The translations under genes were made by a program, and so were the position numbers. 64,000 bases of DNA from Coix lacryma-jobi var. lacryma-jobi. Taxonomy: Eukaryota > Streptophyta > Magnoliopsida > Poales > Poaceae. The stretch is taken from contig CM019831.1 of NCBI GenBank assembly GCA_009763385.1, forward strand, positions 77,814,706 through 77,878,705, read 5' to 3'. Shown here in pieces: positions 12,439 through 23,300 of the stretch. Under the pieces are notes generated by a model. That model was not told the DNA's origin and made no database searches. It saw only the letters and a list, made by a program, of their open reading frames with translations. Each line of letters begins with the position of its first letter. Position 1 is the stretch's first letter.

Positions 12439-12771
12439 CCATGGCGGACGGCGGACGCGGCGTACTCTCACAAACAAACCCTAATCGGCTCAACCGACAC
12501 CTCCAACGTCTTCTACGGTTCAAGGCGACTCGTGAACGCTAGCTAGGACAAACGGACGGGCACGGAAAGGGGGTTGTCCACGGCGGACCGAGCTCACCGG
12601 CCATGGCGGACATGGCGGGCGCGGCGTACCACGGTCACCAAACCCTAACCGGCCAAACCGTCACCTTGTACCTCTTCTACGAACCTCCCTAACCCTCGAA
12701 CGTGAGCTAGGACGATGCGAAACCACGGGAAGGAGGCCGGCCACGGTGAACCGAGCTCGGCGGTCATGGTG
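12439..12771. repeat. Two imperfect tandem units of about 165 bp in LTR C
   Basis: Both units (about 12439-12600 and 12601-12771) start ccatggcggac. They continue with a gcggcgtac block, an accaaaccctaa block, cttctacg, a cgtgaacg or cgaacgtg block, gctaggac and a gg(a/c)ccgagctc block. The second LTR has the same pair at about 23467-23800. Confidence 0.65.
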
Positions 12772-13810
12772 GCCATGGCGGCGGCTCATCCCACGACTTG
12801 TCTAGGGTCTCCTATGGGGTGCTAAGGGTAGCAAGAGGCGCGGAGGCTCACGTCGAATCTTTGTGGGTGGTTGGGCTTGCGGCGAGGCGGCTGGACGGCG
12901 GCAAACGACGGCGAACGGCGGCGCTCTGTTTTCCCCCCTTTCTTTCCGCTTGAGCGACGGCGAGAGAGCGAGAGGGACAAAATGGAGGGAGTGTGGCTTC
13001 GGGCAGGGGCGAGGCAGCCTTGTGGACGCCACGCCACGCGCGAACGCGGCATCCCCGGCCGGCGCGCGCCAAGCGGCGGGCGAATCCTGTGCGCGGTCGG
13101 CACGACACGGCCCGATTCAAACCGGACGGCTGGGTTCAGGCTCTGATGGCCGACTGACGGCCGGATTTTGGGCGTGATTAACTCCTAATCCACTCGATGA
13201 AATGCTAAACCACTTGTTCCATTGAGTAGAGCTACATGCCGACTACAACTTTGGTTACAAGATCAAGCTTTGGTTCAGCCTAGATTGCTCTCAGGAAGGC
13301 TCCAAAGATTGCTCAGCGAAACTGATTTGGCAGTTAGGACCTAGAAGAATTTGCTAAGTCTAAACTCCCCCATTTCTGCCTTGTGGGTCCTAAAACACCT
13401 TGTTAAACTCATTTTCATGAGTTGGCCCTTAAACACTTTTTGTTCTACTCTAAATTCTACACACTTTTGGTTCAGGGCCGACAACCATGCAAAGCTTTTA
13501 ACAAGGAGGTCTCAGTTAGTCAAACAAAAGGACTCCTAGGGTTCTATTAAGGCAACTAGGGTTAGTGACTTGGTTAGCCATAATGACCAACACAAACCTA
13601 GCTTCAAATTGACTCCTCAACAAGGTTCAACTACTTAGGAGACTCACACACTGCAAAGGCAAGTCAAACAAGCATCACACCAAGCATAACATTGCATGCC
13701 AACACATGAAATGACACTTAACAAACAAAGTGCACATGAGATGAGAATGCTTCATGCTTATGAGATGTCAAGTTATGCATTTAGGGTTGCTTAACACCAG
13801 GGGTGTTACA

Positions 13811-13826
13811 GCCCTCCCCTCCTTAA
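13811..13826 (-). other. Polypurine tract of element C
   Basis: On the minus strand, aaggaggggagggc runs directly into the 3' LTR (tgtaacacc). This is the expected primer for plus-strand DNA synthesis. Confidence 0.9.
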
Positions 13827-13845
13827 AAGAATCTCGTCCCGAGAT

Positions 13846-16236
13846 TTAAGTTACTAACCAGGTCTTATAAAAGTGTGGGTACACCTCCTTTAGATAGTCT
13901 TCCGTTTCCCAAGTGGCATCTCAGTCGTCTTGCTCACTCCAAGACACTTTGTATAGCTTTACTATTCTCCCGCGAGTTATTCTTTCTTTTTCATCGAGTA
14001 CCCGGCACGGCTTGACTGAATAGGTGAGATCGGACTGCAACTTGATATTGGCCGGTTGCACCTCTTCTTTCGGAACTCGAAGACATTTCCTTAATTGTGA
14101 CACATGGAATACAGGAAATATAGCCTTCAAGTGTTCAGGTAGCTGTAGCTGATAAGCTACTTCTCCCCTCCTTTCCACGATCCTGTAAGGTCCCACAAAT
14201 CTTGGCGCTAACTTCTTTTTCACGCCGAAGCGTCTGACACCTTTCATGGGCGACACTTTCAGATACACATAATCGCCTTCGTTAAATTCAAGCGGTTTTC
14301 TCCTCTTGTCTGCATAGCTCTTTTGTCGAGACTGCGCAGCTACCATATGTTGTTGGATTGTCCTAACTTGTTCTTCAGTTTCGTTAACGAAATCAATTCC
14401 ATAGTACCTACGTTCTCCCGGTTCAACCCAGTTCACCGATGTCCTGCACCTTCTACCATAAAGAGCTTCAAAAGGTGCCATCTGTATGATTTCTTGATAG
14501 CCATTGTTATATGCAAATTCAGCTAAAGGTAACCATTTCTCCCACGATTCTTTCGCCGAAATCACACAGGCTCTCAACATGTCCTCTAAAACTTGATTCA
14601 CTCTTTCGGTTTGTCCTGATGTTTGGGGATGATAGGCAGAACTACGGATTAGCTTTGTGCCTAATTCTTTTTCAAGTTTCTCCCAGAATGGTGCAGTAAA
14701 CTGCGGTCGATGATCCAAAACTATAACTCTGGGTATACCATGTAGTCGAACGATTTGATTGATGTAAATCTCTGCATAGTCCGGTGCTTGATAATAGGTT
14801 TTGACTGGAACAAAATGAGCAGTCTTGGTAAGACGATCAATTATCACCCAAATTGAGTCATTTCCTTTCTGGGTGGTTGGCAAATCGGTGATGAAATCCA
14901 TACCTATTTCTTCCCATTTCCACTCGGGTATTGGTAACGGTTGAAGTGTTCCAGCTGGCTTCATGTGAATAGCTTTTACTCGACAACACGTGTCGCATCT
15001 GGCTACGTACGCGGCAATCTCTTTCTTCATTTTGGTCCACCAGAACCTTGGACGCAAATCTTGATACATCTTCGTGCTTCCAGGATGAATAGACAATTTG
15101 GATAGATGAGCTTCATCCATGATCCGATTCTTGAGTTCTCTGTCCTTAGGCACCACTAAGCGCTGGTCAAACCATAACACTCCCTTATCATCAACTCGAA
15201 AATGTTTTACTGGTTCAGTCGCGGTCTTCAGCCTTTCCTTGATATGATAAATTCCCTTGTCTATTTTCTGCCCTTCAAGAATCTGATCAACTAAGGTGCC
15301 TTGCAGCTCGGTATTGTGCAGAATCACAGGGTGTACGAGACTAAACTCGTCTTCTGGTTGTAACCTCAAATTGTTGCAGTGTGATTTCTGACTCAAAGCG
15401 TCGGCAACTACATTTGCTTTCCCTGGATGATAATGTATCTGTAGATTGTAATCCTTAATTAGTTCAAGCCATCTTCTCTGCATCATATTCAGTTCAGGTT
15501 GAGTGAAGATATACTTGAGACTTTTGTGATCGGTGTACATATTACAGACGTTACCAAGCAGATAATGTCTCCAGATCTTCAGAGCATGCACCACAGCGGC
15601 TAACTCTAAATCATATGTAGGATAGTTAATCTCATGTTTCCTCAATTGTTGTGAAGCATAAGCAATCACTCTGCCTTCTTGCATAAGAACGCAACCTAAT
15701 CCAACCTTCGATGCATCACAAAAGACATCAAAAGGCTTCTCGATGTCTGGTTGAGCTAAGACAGGAGCAGTGGTCAATAGTTTCCGCAAGGTACGGAAAG
15801 CTATTTCACACTTCTCTGTCCATTCAAACTTCTGATCCTTCTGGAGCAAACTTGTCATTGGTTTGGCAATCTTAGAGAAGTCAGGAATGAAACGACGATA
15901 GTATCCTGCTAATCCAAGAAAACTCCAAATTTCACCAACTGAAGTAGGAGCTTCCCAATCCATCACTTCTTGTACCTTACTGGGGTCCCGAGAGATTCCT
16001 TCTTCTGACAGGATGTGACCAAGAAATTGTACTTGCTTCAACCAAAACTCACATTTGCTAAACTTAGCATAAAGTTTATGTACCCGGAGCCTCGTCAAAA
16101 CAACCCTTAAATGCTCCGCATGATCGTCCGGGTTTTCAGAGTATACTAGAATGTCATCAATGAACACCACTACAAACTTATCTAGCTCCGGCATAAACAC
16201 CGAATTCATCAAACTCATGGAAGTATGCTGGGGCAT
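13846..16236 (-). pseudogene. Chromovirus C pol: RT, RNase H, integrase, chromodomain
   Basis: The frame continues pol after a frameshift near 16219, where the upstream frame has one base too many compared with the expected reading. RT keeps the FIDDIL catalytic motif near its start. RNase H follows (DASKVGLG, TDHKSLKYI). Integrase has the zinc-binding part (IHPG..., CDTC), then the catalytic core with Asp in GMDF, Asp in VLDHRPQF (the usual Arg-Gly after this Asp is changed) and Glu in QTERVNQ. The frame meets TGA at 13921-13923 inside a chromodomain. The same frame continues past it with ATWETEDYLKEVYPHF to a natural end at 13846. Chromodomains of this lineage are thought to guide integration to methylated H3 tails. 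As it stands the enzyme would be truncated. Confidence 0.93.
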
Positions 16237-18226
16237 TTGTCAACCCAAAAGACATGACAAGATACTCATATAATCCATATCTGGTCGAGAAAGCAGTTTT
16301 TGGGATATCCTGTGGTCGAATCCTAATCTCGTGATAACCTGACCTCAAATCGATCTTGGAAAACACCTTGGCTCTGGATAACTGGCCAAACAGAATATCT
16401 ATTCGTGGCAAAGGATACTTGTTCTTGACAGTTACGGCATTGAGCGGCCAATAATCCACAAACATACGTAGTGACTTATCCTTCTTTTTGACAAACAATG
16501 CTGGGCAACCCCACTCGGATATACTAGGTTGAATGAACCCTTTGTCCAGAAGTTCCTTAATTTGGGTTTTAAGTTCAGCTAATTCATTGGGCGGCATACG
16601 GTAAGGTCTTCTAGCGATTGGTGCAGTTCCAGGTAACAACTCAATTGCAAATTCCACTGCCCGCTTGGGCGGTAATCCTGGTAATTCATCTGGGAAAACA
16701 TCCGGAAAGTCTCGGACGACTGGGATTTTGGACAGATCTTCTATAGATAAAGTGCAAGATAAATCAACAAAGTCAGCACCTCGAGGAAGAGAGATGTGTA
16801 GCTTCGTATTTGTCCTTCCATCAGATAAGGTAAGAATCCTATTGGCAGTGTCTAACACCGCATTCCACATGCTCATCCAACTCATCCCTAGGACTACATC
16901 CATACTTAGTCCTGGCAAAACTACTAAATTAGCTCCGAATTTGTGACCTCCAATGTCGATGGTTGCATTACAAACCATCTGCCTAGACAACACGCTACTC
17001 CCCACGGAGCTTACGCGAAACCCATAATCCATTTCAGACACCTCTTGATTATGTTTTTGTGCAAATGCTTTGCTCATGAATGAATGTGATGATCCAGTAT
17101 CAAATAAAACAACTGCAGGATGGTGGTTAACAAGACACATACCGGCAGTCATGGGCTCTCCAGAACGAGCTTCTTCAGCGGTCATGTTGTGCAGACGTGC
17201 GGGATAGCTAGCTTGCTGCTTCTTTGAGTGAGGGCAATATCTTGCGAAGTGTCCCTCTTGGTTGCATTTGTAACAGGGTCCCCGAACTAAAGGTTTCCCT
17301 CCGGTTGACCTGCCCTGACCTCCACGAGCTTGGTTAGCAGCTATCTTGTATGGCCTTTGATTGCGCTGAGCTTGCGGCTGACCCTTCTTTTGCGGCGGCC
17401 TAAAACGTGCCCCCGACGCTGGTGGTCGATACTGGGTTCGTTGAGCTGGTGGTCCCCTAGGTTGAGATGGTCCTGAATCAAAGGTCCTCTTCCGGGCCTT
17501 ACTTGCAGCATGCTTATTGTTGTGATTCTCCTGGATCAAGGAATCACTGATGAAGTCATTGACAACTGTACGAGAAGATGTCCCCACAGACATTCCCATT
17601 TTGGTATTCAAACCTCTTTTGAAACTAGCAATCTTTTTAGCCTCCGTGTCCATGAAGTCTGGAGCATAGCGAGACAAGGAGTTAAACACATGATGGTACT
17701 CGGTGACAGATCGAGTCCCTTGTGTCAGACTCATGAATTCTGCCACTTTCATCTGGGTCAGGCCTGGCGGAATGTAGTGCCCCCGAACGGCTTCAGTGAA
17801 TATCCTCCAAGTAACAGGAACATTGGCAGGATAGGTGGTGCGATGATGCCCCCACCAAATCCCGGCTGGCCCCTGCAGCTGATGCGCGGCATACTCTGCC
17901 TTGAGTTCTTCTGTGAGCCTGAGCAAACGAAACTTCTGTTCCAAAGTATGCAACCATTCTTCTGCCTCTAAAGGTTCAGTAGCTTCCTTGAAAATGGGTG
18001 GTCTAGTATCCAAGAAATCCTTGAAAGAGCTATATTGATTTGGCTCTAGGCGTTGTTGACCGTGCGCCAAATTCTCACGCAGTAAAGCTTCAATGTTGCG
18101 CTGGCTTCCCAGGAACTGAGCGAAAAGCTACTCGGGAGTGGCTGGTGGAGGAGGTGGTGGATTGCGGTTGTCCCTGGGGTCCTCGTTTCCACCACTACCG
18201 CCAGCTCCACTACGAGTTGTCATCAT
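16178..18226 (-). pseudogene. Chromovirus C gag, protease and start of RT
   Basis: The likely start is the ATG pair at 18226/18223 (MMTTRSGAGG), just after a splice-acceptor-like cag. An in-frame TAG at 18128-18130 breaks the N-terminus; the frame then runs on to 16178. It holds the gag core (WLHTLEQKF..., FxxLxxGxxSVxEYxxxF), a basic region, a zinc knuckle CYKCNQEGHFARYC (17233-17274), an aspartic protease with DTGSS, and RT up to SFGLTNAPAYF. A Trp stands where RT normally has Arg (VDYWPLN). Gag would form the particle and protease would mature it. The frame is lost at about 16219 and RT continues in another frame. Confidence 0.93.
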
Positions 18227-18575
18227 CTGCATGTATTAATAGCAAGTGATCATTAGGCGGAGTTGCAATTACTATAGAGAACAATAGATCATGCCTAATG
18301 AATTTATTCAGAAAATGAATTCGCCAAACAATCACAGAGGCACAATAAATTTCAATCCACATCGCAGCATCACATAATAGATCGCTTAATACATATCATG
18401 CAAAAGCCAACATAAACATCCATAGTTTTGCCCATACATTTGGGACTTTCCGAGGTCTCGCATCACATGCACATAAGAGTTCACTACTCATGCTTACATC
18501 CAGCCCATACAAAAGCAAAAGATCGGGCTTGTCAACACACACAACAGATCACTAGGCTCTAACATACGATCTAGA
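18227..18575 (-). other. Spacer between extra frame and gag, with splice-acceptor-like end
   Basis: An untranslated spacer of about 350 bp. At its end, directly before the gag ATG, the minus strand reads cctaat, then about 20 bases, then catgcag. This has the form of a branch site and 3' splice site. Nothing else is recognised. Confidence 0.5.
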
Positions 18576-19595
18576 CTACTCTCTAGCGATGTCACCAACG
18601 TCGCCATCCTCACTGGACATATCTGAAGAACTACTAGAAGAGCTACTCGGATCCGGGTCCTCCTGTGGAAAGATGGGATTCCTCTCATTCTCCCTACGGT
18701 GGATCTCCTCGTGCAGACGGTCATTGTAGTCCTGCAGGTGGTGAAGTTGCAGCTCGAGGTCTCCTACTCGCAACCTCAACAGCCTGTTCTCCTCTGAAGC
18801 ACGTATGCCCTCGATACACACACCTCGAAGCGACTCCTCAGTCTCCCTCATGATCAAGGCTAAGAAGGTAGTCGGCTACTGCTGAACACAGAGCTGATGA
18901 GCGGTCTCCTGCTCTCTCTGAAGCGCCTGGTCCCTCTCCACAGTCAGGTGAGCTAGCTGTGTGGTGAGGAGATCTATCTCTGTAGCATGCTCCTCCTGCC
19001 TGTGATGCTGTGTAGCCATCTCCTCACTAAGGATATGATCCAGATGGTCATAGCTACACGATAGGCATCCGTAAGTAGCCATGAGAGCGGCCATAGCACT
19101 CCCTGCTGGTCCAGCACAATGCTCCCTCTAAAGCGAACTGGCCACAAGAACTGCGGCTCCTGGCTGACGCCACACTGATTGATAAGGATCTGCTGTCGGG
19201 AAGATGCTAGCTGTAGCTTGGGCAACAACCTCCGGATGGTCCTCCATAATGTCCCGGAGAACAGTGTAAGCAACTCTGTTGGCCCCATCCCATGGGGTCC
19301 TCCCCTGCAACGCGAACACCCGGCGGCACCAGACGTGATCCTGGTCATCACGGCTAGGCACGTCAACCTCCACCGTGTACATGTGGCGATCCTCCGAAAA
19401 CTGCACACGGTGCCAGTCGTACTGGGGCTCCTGGCCCTCCTGGTACCCCACCAAGTGCAATACCCTCCAAAGGATGGTAGGCATGCCGAACTCATCCAAG
19501 AAGTCCTCCGATCCTTCCGCGGTCCATGGCCCTAACATGTAATTAGGCCTCTTGCCTCCAGTTGACTTACGAGCTATGCGCTTGGTACGGGCCAT
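18576..19595 (-). pseudogene. Extra frame with histone H3-like N-terminus (two stops)
   Basis: A 339-codon frame lies on the coding strand between the primer site and gag, broken by in-frame TAG codons at 19128-19130 and 18876-18878. The frame phase is otherwise unbroken. It begins MARTKRIARKSTGGKRP. Compared with the H3 tail, ARTK, ARKS and STGGK are kept and 13 of the first 16 residues after Met match. The rest (to about residue 155) is not histone-like: it is Trp- and acidic-rich with no histone fold that I recognise. Residues about 180-240 and 250-310 have heptad-like Leu spacing, as in a coiled coil, and the tail is a run of serines followed by acidic residues. I know no function. The N-terminus suggests a protein that imitates or competes with the H3 tail. 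A chance resemblance is unlikely given the exact start at Met. Confidence 0.75.
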
Positions 19596-20371
19596 CTGTA
19601 AGAAGTTTACCCACCCATAATTTTCATTAGTTAGAGAACAACTTTTATTAGAAAAACGGGACGGATAATCATAAGGAAGGAAGTAAGATTAATGCAAGGT
19701 TATATGATCATGATGCATGCACGTACATACGTCCTCACTGTCTATCAATCTAACGGCTAGACGGTGGCATACACGATCACTCATAGCGTTAACTAGACGT
19801 ACTATAGGTTCGCAAGTTAGTGTACCTGCAGAAAATCACTTCAGCCATGCCCACAGTATGAAAACCATGCATTGCAGAAATTAAATCTAATACTAACTCA
19901 GGTGCACACCCAGTATACATGTAAGTAGTATATGCACCCATCAGAATAATATTACTCCCACAATCAATACTTTCACATATACTTGTGTGTAACAGGTATA
20001 CATGTCGGTACCATTCAAGCACTCCCCTAGATTGGCGGTTGTCCAATCATGCTCTCACAACTCACTTGTTACCTTGGCGTAGAGGCAATTGATCCATACA
20101 TTACTATTCCAAAGAATAGCACCCATACAATTTCACCCTTGTCGTATGGACGACAGAAACAACAGAATTTAAATATGATGCACAACCCCCAAGTTAGTAC
20201 TTATATAGCCACCTAGAAACCTACTGGGCATAAGGACTTGATCATTGGCACACCTTAATCTTCATTTATAAGATTTTTCAAACCCTATTATAGCTTATAA
20301 GTTTTTGCAAAGAAAATTTTGGTTTGAAAATACGTTTTTCAAATACACTCATGAACAGTAACGCCAATCAT
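19596..20371 (-). other. Leader of element C, with splice-acceptor-like end
   Basis: About 780 bp between primer site and extra frame. Directly before the ATG the minus strand reads ctaactaat (19626-19634), about 25 bases, then cttcttacag (19596-19605). This is a good plant branch point and 3' splice site. No reading frame is supported in the leader. Confidence 0.6.
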
Positions 20372-20383
20372 GCTCCGATGCCA
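20372..20383 (-). other. Primer binding site of element C (tRNA-iMet-like)
   Basis: The minus strand reads tggcatcggagc, two changes from the usual iMet primer site tggtatcagagc. It starts two bases from the end of the 5' LTR. Confidence 0.8.
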
Positions 20384-20385
20384 GC

Positions 20386-23300
20386 TGTGACAGAACCGAC
20401 CAATTTATACCAGATTAAGCACCAAATCCCCGCTTTCACAGAGATTAGAGGTACTTAAGCTCGTACAAACCCGGTAGTCCGGAAATCTCGAAGGATTTCA
20501 AAATCATTCAACTTTAGCCAAGACCGTAATAGATTAGCGTACATGTCCACGAGGTACATTCAGTTCGCACATAATTCAAATACATCAGAGTTCAGCAGTT
20601 ATTACAAACCATAGTTCGAATTTCGAAAGCGGAAGCAACATAGTTTTGAACATAAGTTCTCGGTTCACAATACGGTGCCATGCCTGATCAGTCCACAAAA
20701 GCATCAGGAGAGAATAAGAGTCGACCATGCCCCTGGTCTAGTCACCACCCTCGACGGGGTACAGACAGTTCTCGCAATAGCCATAGAAGCATTGCCCATC
20801 TGCAACAACAAGGGACAGAACCCTGAGTACGAGAAGGTACTCAGCTAGACTTACCCGTCACAACCAGAAATAAATGACACCAAGGAGTATGCAAGGCTGT
20901 ATCTGGGGTTGGCTGTACTTACCTTTTTGCATAAAAGCATTTTATTAATACATAAATATCATTAGAGTACTAGCAGTCAATTTTATGTAATCAACCTGAT
21001 TAACTAGATTTGCACCTGATCTAGAGCAAGCACTTGACTACTTATTCAAGCAAAAATGACTATTTCATCAATAGCCTTTCAGATTCCGAACCATAACCAT
21101 CTTTAGTTCCATAAGTTACTACGGTAACACATGCCCAGTCAAGTTACTCACTAACCAGGAGCGATGGCGATTATAATCGATTCCTACCAGCTGGGGATAA
21201 AATGTCGCACACTCGCCCGATCACACCTTGCCAGGCAGCCGTCGGCGGCCACTTCAGAAAATTCGAGAACACAACGCGCGGGACGGTCATGGGACCTTCT
21301 ACACCGGGGGTTATCTCAATGCCAGGTCGCTCAAGCTATAACTGCCCACGGTCATGCCAGGTCAATCGGGCCATGCCTGTCCACGGACCATGCCAGGTCG
21401 CTCAGAATAGTTGCCCACGGTACATGTAAGGCCCTGGGTGTTAGGCGTCAACATCTCCATCACCGGCTCGAATAGCCCTACTCGGCATCATGGGAGGTAC
21501 TCAGACCTACTCTGTTAAGTGATTGACGCGTTCAAAATAACTGAGGTGTGCCTTCGTCGGGTCCTAATCGACACAGACGGGAGACTATTAGCACACAGAA
21601 CCCATGTCCTGCTGCTATTACATCCCGCCCGGTCTCAGATTAATTATCACATGGTTATTTCCATGATAGCACCAGGCTAGTCATGATCAGTATCCACCTA
21701 TATACAGGAGAGAGGAAATCACCCAACTTTTACCGGTCTAAGCAGGCTAAGCATAAGCGGACCTAGACTTAACAGGGATATCAAGATAGTAATTGCAAGT
21801 GGACAAGGGGTAAGTAGTTAATGCATCAACGGTATCATTCAACTCCTATAACCTAATGCAACAAACATATCAGGTTAATTCGTAATTGCATTTGCAAACC
21901 GTAGGAGTGGGATGCTCCGGGGCTTGCCTCGTTCAAAGTCAGAGGGACGATGGTCGAGGCTCTCAGGCAAGTCCTCGACACCTTCTTCTTCGGTCCTCTG
22001 GTCCTGAGTCTCCTCCGGGCACGGCTCCTCCGATGGCAGGTTCTGGGTCTCCACTACCGATCCTGTATGTAGCATAACACGTATAAGTAATATGAATGCA
22101 CATGGAATGCTCTGGTGATGCAACATGGAACAAGACAACTCAGGAGATAAGCACATGTCATCTGCGAAGATAACTCAGGAGATAAGCACATGTCATCTAC
22201 TGCGTTCTCTTCAACAAGGTAGTTAACATCAACTAGTGATTACAAAAGACTTTAACATCCAACCAAATAGTTAACCTACCCAATTAGTTGATTAGGGTTC
22301 ACAATTACTACAACAAGTAGTTCCCTTAATTAAATGATTCCCTTTTAATTGCTTACTGAATTAAATCCATTTAATCTAACCTATAACAGCAACCATCCTA
22401 GTCAGCTTTAGAAAAATCTACAAAAATTACTGGAAGTTAACAACACACAAACTAGTCCTCTGTCCAAATTTCACCCCATTTGGACTTAAACTCCATTCTC
22501 TATGAAAAAGACAAATTCTACCATGAAAAGGTGCTTTGAACTACACACCCTAGCAAAAAGTGTTAAACAGCAATTTTCCCAATTTTCTACTGAACTTCTT
22601 AGTACAAGAGCAGTGTATAAAAATTATCAGGTCCAAACTTCTCATATTTTCATCACTACAAAATAAACAAGAAAACAACACTTTATCATTTTAATTGCTA
22701 TGGATAAAATATTCCACAGAACAACATCATGTTATATTTTTCCCAGAAACTAATCATCAAAACAAACCTAACAAAACAAGAATCACATTTTTCTGAGCAA
22801 TACACAGATTACTATGCATTTAACAAGATTTCAGCCTAAACATGAATTAAATATAACTACACATAACTTTAGCACAAACTAAACATATTATATTTTTCAT
22901 TCATAGAATTCATCATAACAAACTTAACAAAACTTATTTCACCATTTTAGCATTTAAAGAACTCAAGATATGAATTAAGCAAGCTAAACAAACATTTCTG
23001 AAATCTATTTAACAAAACGCTGAAAAACCTATTTAACCTAAACTGCTACATGCACCCAGGATATTGCACCCAAGACACTGATAGCCGGGACCCGAGCCAC
23101 TGACTGGCGGGACCCCTGGTCAAACCGACCCCACCGGTCAGTCACACCGAAGCAGGGGAAAGGTTGACCGCGGCGAAGCTCACCGGCGGCGACCTCCCCG
23201 GCGAAACGAACACCACCACCCTACTCCTCCCCTTCTTCCGCACCCGACGGTACCACACACTGGCCCAGCGCATGCTCGAATCGAGCTCGCCGGCGACCAT

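Larger units (their letters stand above)
9357..13810 (-). repeat. 3' LTR of chromovirus C
   Basis: It is 4,454 bp, beginning tgtgacagaaccg and ending ggtgttaca. On the plus strand it is AT-rich from about 11200 to 12050, GC-rich from about 12050 to 13180, then AT-rich again. The GC-rich part shows open frames on both strands because stop codons are rare there; none resembles a known protein and I call none. Two GTAAGT donor-like sites on the minus strand are shared with the other LTR. Confidence 0.95.

Noticed and set aside
12863..13177. Several overlapping open frames of 76-104 codons on both strands, and the similar set at 23826-24206
   Set aside because: They lie in GC-rich LTR sequence where stops are rare; frames overlap in all phases and resemble no protein family.
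19128..19595. A captured host histone H3 gene
   Set aside because: Only the first 17 residues are H3-like; no histone fold follows and the downstream part is coiled coil. It is better read as a tail mimic than as a histone pseudogene.
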